Origin: Dehalococcoidia bacterium
GTDB lineage: Bacteria; Chloroflexota; Dehalococcoidia; UBA6926
Reading direction: 5' to 3'
Length of the DNA stretch: 10,255 nt
Assembly (NCBI GenBank): GCA_012271225.1
Contig: JAAXGS010000107.1
Coordinates: 1-10,255 of the forward strand
In this document: positions 7,115 to 10,255 of the stretch, in pieces
Numbering within the stretch: the stretch's first letter is position 1
Layout of the letters: every line of letters begins with the position of its first letter
Made by a program: the position numbers and the translations under genes
The notes under the pieces: model-generated
Database searches by the model: none
What the model saw: the letters and a program-made list of their open reading frames with translations, nothing else
Told to the model about the DNA's origin: nothing

Positions 7115-7225
7115 CTCGCTTTCATTTCAAACTCAAATACTCAACGCGAACACAACCGCGCCCCGGCATCTCCGCCGGGGCAAGAGAGATGACGGAACGA
7201 AGACAGAGGAACAGGGGGCAGGACG
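7115..7225 (+). other. Intergenic leader upstream of fabG
   Basis: These 111 bases divide the five-gene group from fabG. The first 45 are clearly less GC-rich than their surroundings and could hold a promoter, though I find no convincing -35/-10 pair. A strong hairpin follows (7160-7181), then a purine-rich leader ending in AGGGGG (7213-7218), 7 bases before the fabG ATG. Confidence 0.4.
7160..7181 (+). terminator. Perfect 8-bp GC hairpin after the mutase gene (possible terminator or processing site)
   Basis: GCCCCGGC (7160-7167) and GCCGGGGC (7174-7181) are exact reverse complements around the loop ATCTCC. The hairpin lies 45 bases after the mutase stop and 44 before the fabG start. No T-tract follows on the plus strand, so it is not a classic intrinsic terminator. 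It could be a non-canonical terminator, a mRNA 3'-end stabiliser or part of the fabG leader. Confidence 0.4.
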
Positions 7226-7975
7226 ATGGCAGGATTGTTGGACGGGAAGGTGGCGCTGGTCACGGGGGGGTCCCGGGGGATCGGCCGGGCGACGGCGATT
7301 GAGTTGGCCGCGCACGGCGCGACCGTTGCGGTGAACTACAACGCGAACGCCGAGGCGGCGAACGCGGTTGTCGGCGAGATTCAGTCCGCGAACGGCAAAG
7401 CTGGCGCCTATCAGTTCGATATCTCGGACCGGGACGCCATGTCCGCGCAGATTGACCAGGTGGTGGCGGACCATGGGCCCATCACGGTTCTGATCAATAA
7501 CGCGGGAGCGACGGCGGACCGCACACTCAGAAACATGTCTTATGAGGAGTGGGACCGGGTGATCGAGGTCAATCTGAGCGGCACCTTCAACGTCACCAAG
7601 AAGGTGTGGGGCATCATGAGCGAGGCCGGCGGCGGCCATATCGTGAACATCAGCTCCATCGTTGGAGAGGCGGGCCGGCTGGGCCTGATCAACTACTCGA
7701 CCGCCAAGGCGGGATTGCTGGGCTTCACCAAGACGGCGGCGCGGGAGGGCGCGCGCTTTAACATTCAGGTGAACGCCGTCGCGCCCGGCTTCATCGATAC
7801 GGACATGATCTCCGGCCTGACCCCGGAGATGAAGGAGAACCTCAAGAAGGAGGCCGTGCTGGGCCGCCTTGGCGAGGTGGAGGAAATCGCGCGGGTCGTC
7901 CGATTCATCGTCAGCGAGGCGAGCTATATGACCGGCGCGACGATTGACGTGAACGGCGGGATGTATTATCGCTAG
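7226..7975 (+). CDS. fabG: 3-oxoacyl-[ACP]/acetoacetyl-CoA reductase, FabG-type SDR
   Basis: This 249-residue classical short-chain dehydrogenase reduces 3-oxoacyl thioesters with NAD(P)H. The Rossmann motif TGGSRGIG is at 13-20 and NNAG at 91-94, with the catalytic tetrad Asn116, Ser144, Tyr157 and Lys161 (NYSTAK). The C-terminal DVNGGMYYR is the usual FabG ending. The NYNANAE strip at 37-43, where the cofactor's 2'-phosphate is sensed, has no Asp or Glu right after the second strand, in keeping with NADPH use. An AGGGGG site 7 bases upstream supports the ATG at 7226. The next gene is an acetyl-CoA acetyltransferase, so the in vivo substrate is probably acetoacetyl-CoA, the PhaB-type role, although the sequence looks closer to FabG than to PhaB. 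No acyl carrier protein or PHA synthase gene is in the window, so fatty acid and PHB synthesis are both unproven. Confidence 0.9.
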   Translation: MAGLLDGKVALVTGGSRGIGRATAIELAAHGATVAVNYNANAEAANAVVGEIQSANGKAGAYQFDISDRDAMSAQIDQVVADHGPITVLINNAGATADRTLRNMSYEEWDRVIEVNLSGTFNVTKKVWGIMSEAGGGHIVNISSIVGEAGRLGLINYSTAKAGLLGFTKTAAREGARFNIQVNAVAPGFIDTDMISGLTPEMKENLKKEAVLGRLGEVEEIARVVRFIVSEASYMTGATIDVNGGMYYR

Positions 7976-8011
7976 GGCACAGAGCGCCAGGAATAATCCG
8001 GGGGTGGGACA

Positions 8012-9196
8012 ATGACCGATGCAGTGATCGTAAGCGCAGTGCGGACGGCCGTCGGGACAATGGGCGGCGGGCTTTCAACGCTGCCCGCGCCGAAACTTGG
8101 GGCAATCACCATTGAGGAGGCCGTCAACCGCTCCGGCGTGCCGGAGGAGATCATGCCGGATGAGGTTCTGATGGGCAATGTGATTCAGGCCGGACTGGGC
8201 CAGAATCCGGCCCGCCAATCCTCCATTCAGGGCGGACTGCCCGTCACCGTGCCCGCAACGACGATCAACAAGGTCTGCGGCTCCGGCCTCAAGACCGTCA
8301 TCCTCGCGTCCCAGGCCATTCGCGCCGGGGATGCGCAGTATGTGATTGCGGGCGGCATGGAGAACATGAGCCAGGGCCCATACCTGGCGCAGAACGGCCG
8401 GTACGGCTACCGACTCGGCAACGCCGAGCTTGTCGATGCCACCGTGCATGACGGCCTGTGGTGCGCCATGGAGGACTGCCACATGGGCATCACGGCGGAG
8501 AACGTCGCCGCGGAGTTCGGCGTCACCCGGGAGGATCAGGACGCATTCTCCGCGGAATCGCAACGCCGGGCGGGCGCGGCGATGGAGAGCGGACGATTCC
8601 AGGATGAGATTGTGGGCGTCAGCATTCCGCAGCGGCGCGGAGACCCCGTAGTGCTTGACACGGATGAATACCCGCGTCCGGACTCCACCGCAGAGACGCT
8701 GGGCCGCCTGCGCCCGGCCTTCACCGGCGAGGGCACGGTGACGGCGGGGAACGCCTCCGGCATCAACGACGGCGCAGCGACAACGGTGGTCGTCTCAGAG
8801 GATTTCGCGCGGGAACACTCGCTCAAGCCCCTGGCGCGCGTTCGCGGCTATGCCTCCGCGGGCGTTGAGCCGCGCATCATGGGTATCGGCCCCATCGGCG
8901 CCATGCAGAAGGCGGTTCGCAACGCCGGGCTGACCATTCAGGACATGGACCTGATTGAACTGAATGAGGCATTCGCGGCGCAGTCCGTGGCCGTTGTGCG
9001 TGAGCTTGAGTTGGATACGGAACGCGTGAACGTGAACGGCGGGGCAATTGCCATCGGCCACCCCATCGGCGCATCCGGCACGCGCATCCTTGTGACCCTG
9101 CTGCATGAGATGCAGCGGCGCGAGGCCCAGTTCGGCATGGCCGCGCTGTGCATCGGCGGCGGACAGGGGATCGCGCTGGTTGTTGAGGCCGCCTAG
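8012..9196 (+). CDS. Acetyl-CoA C-acetyltransferase (thiolase)
   Basis: This 394-residue thiolase condenses two acetyl-CoA into acetoacetyl-CoA or runs the reverse thiolysis. The acylated nucleophile is Cys89 in NKVCGSGLK. The other active-site residues are His350 in AIAIGHPIGASG, Cys380 in ALCIGGGQG and the NEAF motif at 318-321. The length and the numbering of these residues match the PhaA/AtoB biosynthetic type (Zoogloea numbering Cys89, His348, Cys378). The CHMG strip (residues 156-159) lies in the loop domain where biosynthetic thiolases have the Met next to the acetyl group. The ATG at 8012 sits 36 bases after the fabG stop, behind a G-rich stretch (GGGGG at 8000-8004), so the two genes are probably co-transcribed. 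With the reductase it makes 3-hydroxybutyryl-CoA, which could feed the hydratase encoded at 2236. Confidence 0.93.
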   Translation: MTDAVIVSAVRTAVGTMGGGLSTLPAPKLGAITIEEAVNRSGVPEEIMPDEVLMGNVIQAGLGQNPARQSSIQGGLPVTVPATTINKVCGSGLKTVILASQAIRAGDAQYVIAGGMENMSQGPYLAQNGRYGYRLGNAELVDATVHDGLWCAMEDCHMGITAENVAAEFGVTREDQDAFSAESQRRAGAAMESGRFQDEIVGVSIPQRRGDPVVLDTDEYPRPDSTAETLGRLRPAFTGEGTVTAGNASGINDGAATTVVVSEDFAREHSLKPLARVRGYASAGVEPRIMGIGPIGAMQKAVRNAGLTIQDMDLIELNEAFAAQSVAVVRELELDTERVNVNGGAIAIGHPIGASGTRILVTLLHEMQRREAQFGMAALCIGGGQGIALVVEAA

Positions 9197-9222
9197 ACCG
9201 ACGGGACGACGCGGACGTTATC

Positions 9223-9290
9223 GGCCGCGCGTGAGGCGGGCGGCCCAGCCGCATGCGGCATCACCGTAACGCGAAGGCGTTGCCGCGCCT
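9223..9290 (+). terminator. Cluster of GC-rich hairpins downstream of the thiolase gene
   Basis: Three inverted repeats lie between the thiolase stop and the groES promoter: GGCCGC (9223-9228) with GCGGCC (9240-9245); the 12-bp palindrome GCCGCATGCGGC (9248-9259); and AGGCG (9275-9279) with CGCCT (9286-9290). None has a T-tract. The place suits transcription termination before the chaperonin operon, but the evidence is only structural. Confidence 0.3.
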
Positions 9291-9301
9291 GGCGAGGGCA
9301 C

Positions 9302-9331
9302 TTGCGCGATTGAACGTGCATTGCGTATACT
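9302..9331 (+). promoter_or_regulatory. Probable sigma-70-type promoter of groES-groEL
   Basis: TTGCGC (9302-9307) and TATACT (9326-9331) are 18 bases apart. The -10 box matches TATAAT at five of six positions, while the -35 box is weak apart from TTG. The start of transcription would fall near 9338-9340, at the left end of the CIRCE element, which is the usual arrangement for repression by HrcA. Confidence 0.65.
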
Positions 9332-9338
9332 GCGCGTG

Positions 9339-9365
9339 TTAGCACTCTCAGGGCGGGACTGCTAA
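9339..9365 (+). promoter_or_regulatory. CIRCE operator (HrcA binding site)
   Basis: TTAGCACTC (9339-9347), a 9-base spacer and GACTGCTAA (9357-9365) match the CIRCE consensus TTAGCACTC-N9-GAGTGCTAA at 17 of 18 arm positions. The one change is G to C at 9359. The element lies just after the -10 box and 41 bases before the groES start. HrcA binding here represses the chaperonin operon until heat or misfolded protein draws GroEL away from HrcA. An hrcA gene is not in the window. Confidence 0.93.
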
Positions 9366-9406
9366 TTCTGCAGGGAAACAACAACAGCAGGAGGGACAAA
9401 GACAGG

Positions 9407-9700
9407 ATGACACGCACGTTTCAGCCGTTGGGGGATCGAATCGTGATCAGGCCCATCGAGCAGGAGGAGGTCTCCCGGGGCGGGCTGGTTCTGCCGGACA
9501 CGGCGAAGGAACGCCCACAGGAGGGCGAGGTGATTGCGACGGGCCCCGGACGAATGACGGATGAGGGCAGCAGGATACCCATGGAACTCAGCGTCGGCGA
9601 CAAGGTCCTGTACGCGAAGTACGCGGGGACCGAGATCAAGGAGGACGATGAGGACTACCTGGTGCTGCGCGAGTCAGATATTTTGGCGCGGATTCACTAG
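9407..9700 (+). CDS. groES: Co-chaperonin GroES (Hsp10)
   Basis: This 97-residue GroES is of normal family length. It forms the heptameric lid of the GroEL folding chamber in the cytoplasm. The opening FQPLGDRIVIRPIEQEE, the mobile loop with the GroEL-binding GGLVLP at 25-30, and the closing YLVLRESDILARIH are all typical. The ATG at 9407 follows AGGAGGG (9389-9395) with 11 bases between, which is a long gap but has no better rival. It is the first gene after the CIRCE operator and lies 48 bases before groEL, so HrcA-controlled heat-shock expression of the pair is expected. Confidence 0.97.
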   Translation: MTRTFQPLGDRIVIRPIEQEEVSRGGLVLPDTAKERPQEGEVIATGPGRMTDEGSRIPMELSVGDKVLYAKYAGTEIKEDDEDYLVLRESDILARIH

Positions 9701-9748
9701 CCGCAACCGCGATTCAGGCAGGATTCAACAGATCGGGAGGGATACTCA

Positions 9749-10255
9749 ATGGCAAAGCAGCTCATATTTGGCGAGGATGCGCGGCGCTCCCTGCGCAACG
9801 GCGTTGACGCCGTCGCGGACGCCGTCAAGATCACGCTTGGCCCGCGGGGCCGCAACGTCGTGCTCGATAAGAAATTCGGGCCGCCGACCGTCAGTTCCGA
9901 CGGCGTCTCCATCGCAAAGGAGATCGACCTGAAGGACCCGTTTGAGAACATGGGCGCGCAGCTCGTCAAGGAGGCGGCGTCCAAGACCAACGATATCGCC
10001 GGCGACGGCACGACAACCGCCACCGTGCTGGCGCAGTCCATCATCCATGAAGGCATGAAGAACGTGGCCGCCGGCGCCAACCCCATGGTGCTGCAGCGCG
10101 GCATCACCGCCGCGACCAACGCCGCAGTGCAGGAGCTCAGAAGCATGGCCATCCCCGTCTCCGGACGGGAGCAGATCGCGCAGGTGGCCTCAATCTCCGC
10201 GTCAGACACGGAGATCGGCAACCTCATCGCGGAGGTCATGGAGAAGGTGGGCAAG
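9749..10255 (+). CDS. groEL: Chaperonin GroEL (Hsp60), N-terminal 169 residues, cut by window end
   Basis: This is the start of the 60-kDa chaperonin subunit. ATG 9749 follows GGGAGGG (9735-9741) at 7-base spacing, and the frame is open to the last base. Visible ATPase-domain motifs are VKITLGPRGRNVVLD (26-40), the nucleotide-site Asp51 in SSDGVSIAKEI, ENMGAQLVKE, and GDGTTTAT at 85-92 with the catalytic-region Asp86. The rest of the roughly 540-residue protein lies beyond the window. It shares the CIRCE-controlled transcript with groES. Confidence 0.97.
   Translation, partial: MAKQLIFGEDARRSLRNGVDAVADAVKITLGPRGRNVVLDKKFGPPTVSSDGVSIAKEIDLKDPFENMGAQLVKEAASKTNDIAGDGTTTATVLAQSIIHEGMKNVAAGANPMVLQRGITAATNAAVQELRSMAIPVSGREQIAQVASISASDTEIGNLIAEVMEKVGK

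Noticed and set aside
7226..9196. Reading thiolase plus reductase as a polyhydroxybutyrate operon
   Set aside because: No PHA synthase, phasin or PHA regulator is in the window, and the reductase looks more like FabG than PhaB. The role is left open.
9310..9331. TTGAAC at 9310-9315 as the -35 box for TATACT
   Set aside because: The gap is only 10 bases, too short for a sigma-70 promoter. TTGCGC at 9302-9307 has an 18-base gap.

Overview
The window comes from a GC-rich bacterium (roughly 60% G+C by eye). It holds one truncated minus-strand gene, a run of seven plus-strand acyl-CoA metabolism genes, and the start of a heat-shock chaperonin operon. Several features would fit Chloroflexota or another GC-rich lineage outside the Proteobacteria: a B12-domain-less acyl-CoA mutase large subunit, a malyl-CoA-lyase-like CitE protein, a CIRCE operator before groES-groEL, and a secreted many-bladed Reg_prop protein. 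This placement is an inference with low to moderate confidence.

Layout. (1) 1-1994, minus strand: a frame open from a TTG start at 1994 to the window edge. It encodes a signal peptide followed by 14 Reg_prop-type propeller blades, and its C-terminus lies outside the window. (2) 1995-2235: divergent intergenic region. (3) 2236-7114, plus strand: a tight five-gene group made of a small MaoC-type (R)-hydratase, a CitE/malyl-CoA-lyase-like protein, an acyl-CoA dehydrogenase, a second MaoC-type hydratase and a mutase large subunit. The last four are separated by only 23, 13 and 2 bases. (4) A perfect 8-bp hairpin at 7160-7181, then a FabG-type 3-oxoacyl reductase and an acetyl-CoA acetyltransferase (7226-9196). 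(5) 9197-9406: intergenic region with hairpins, a likely sigma-70-type promoter and a CIRCE element, followed by groES and the first 169 codons of groEL.

How the genes may work together. Thiolase, reductase and the first MaoC hydratase could convert acetyl-CoA to acetoacetyl-CoA, 3-hydroxybutyryl-CoA and crotonyl-CoA. The dehydrogenase, second MaoC protein, CitE-like lyase and mutase match in type the later ethylmalonyl-CoA pathway steps: methylsuccinyl-CoA to mesaconyl-CoA, to beta-methylmalyl-CoA, to glyoxylate plus propionyl-CoA, and on through methylmalonyl-CoA to succinyl-CoA. Crotonyl-CoA carboxylase/reductase, ethylmalonyl-CoA mutase, epimerase, propionyl-CoA carboxylase and the mutase B12 subunit are not in the window. 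A degradative operon or a partial 3-hydroxypropionate-bicycle route therefore remains possible. No mobile element, CRISPR array, tRNA or rRNA was seen.
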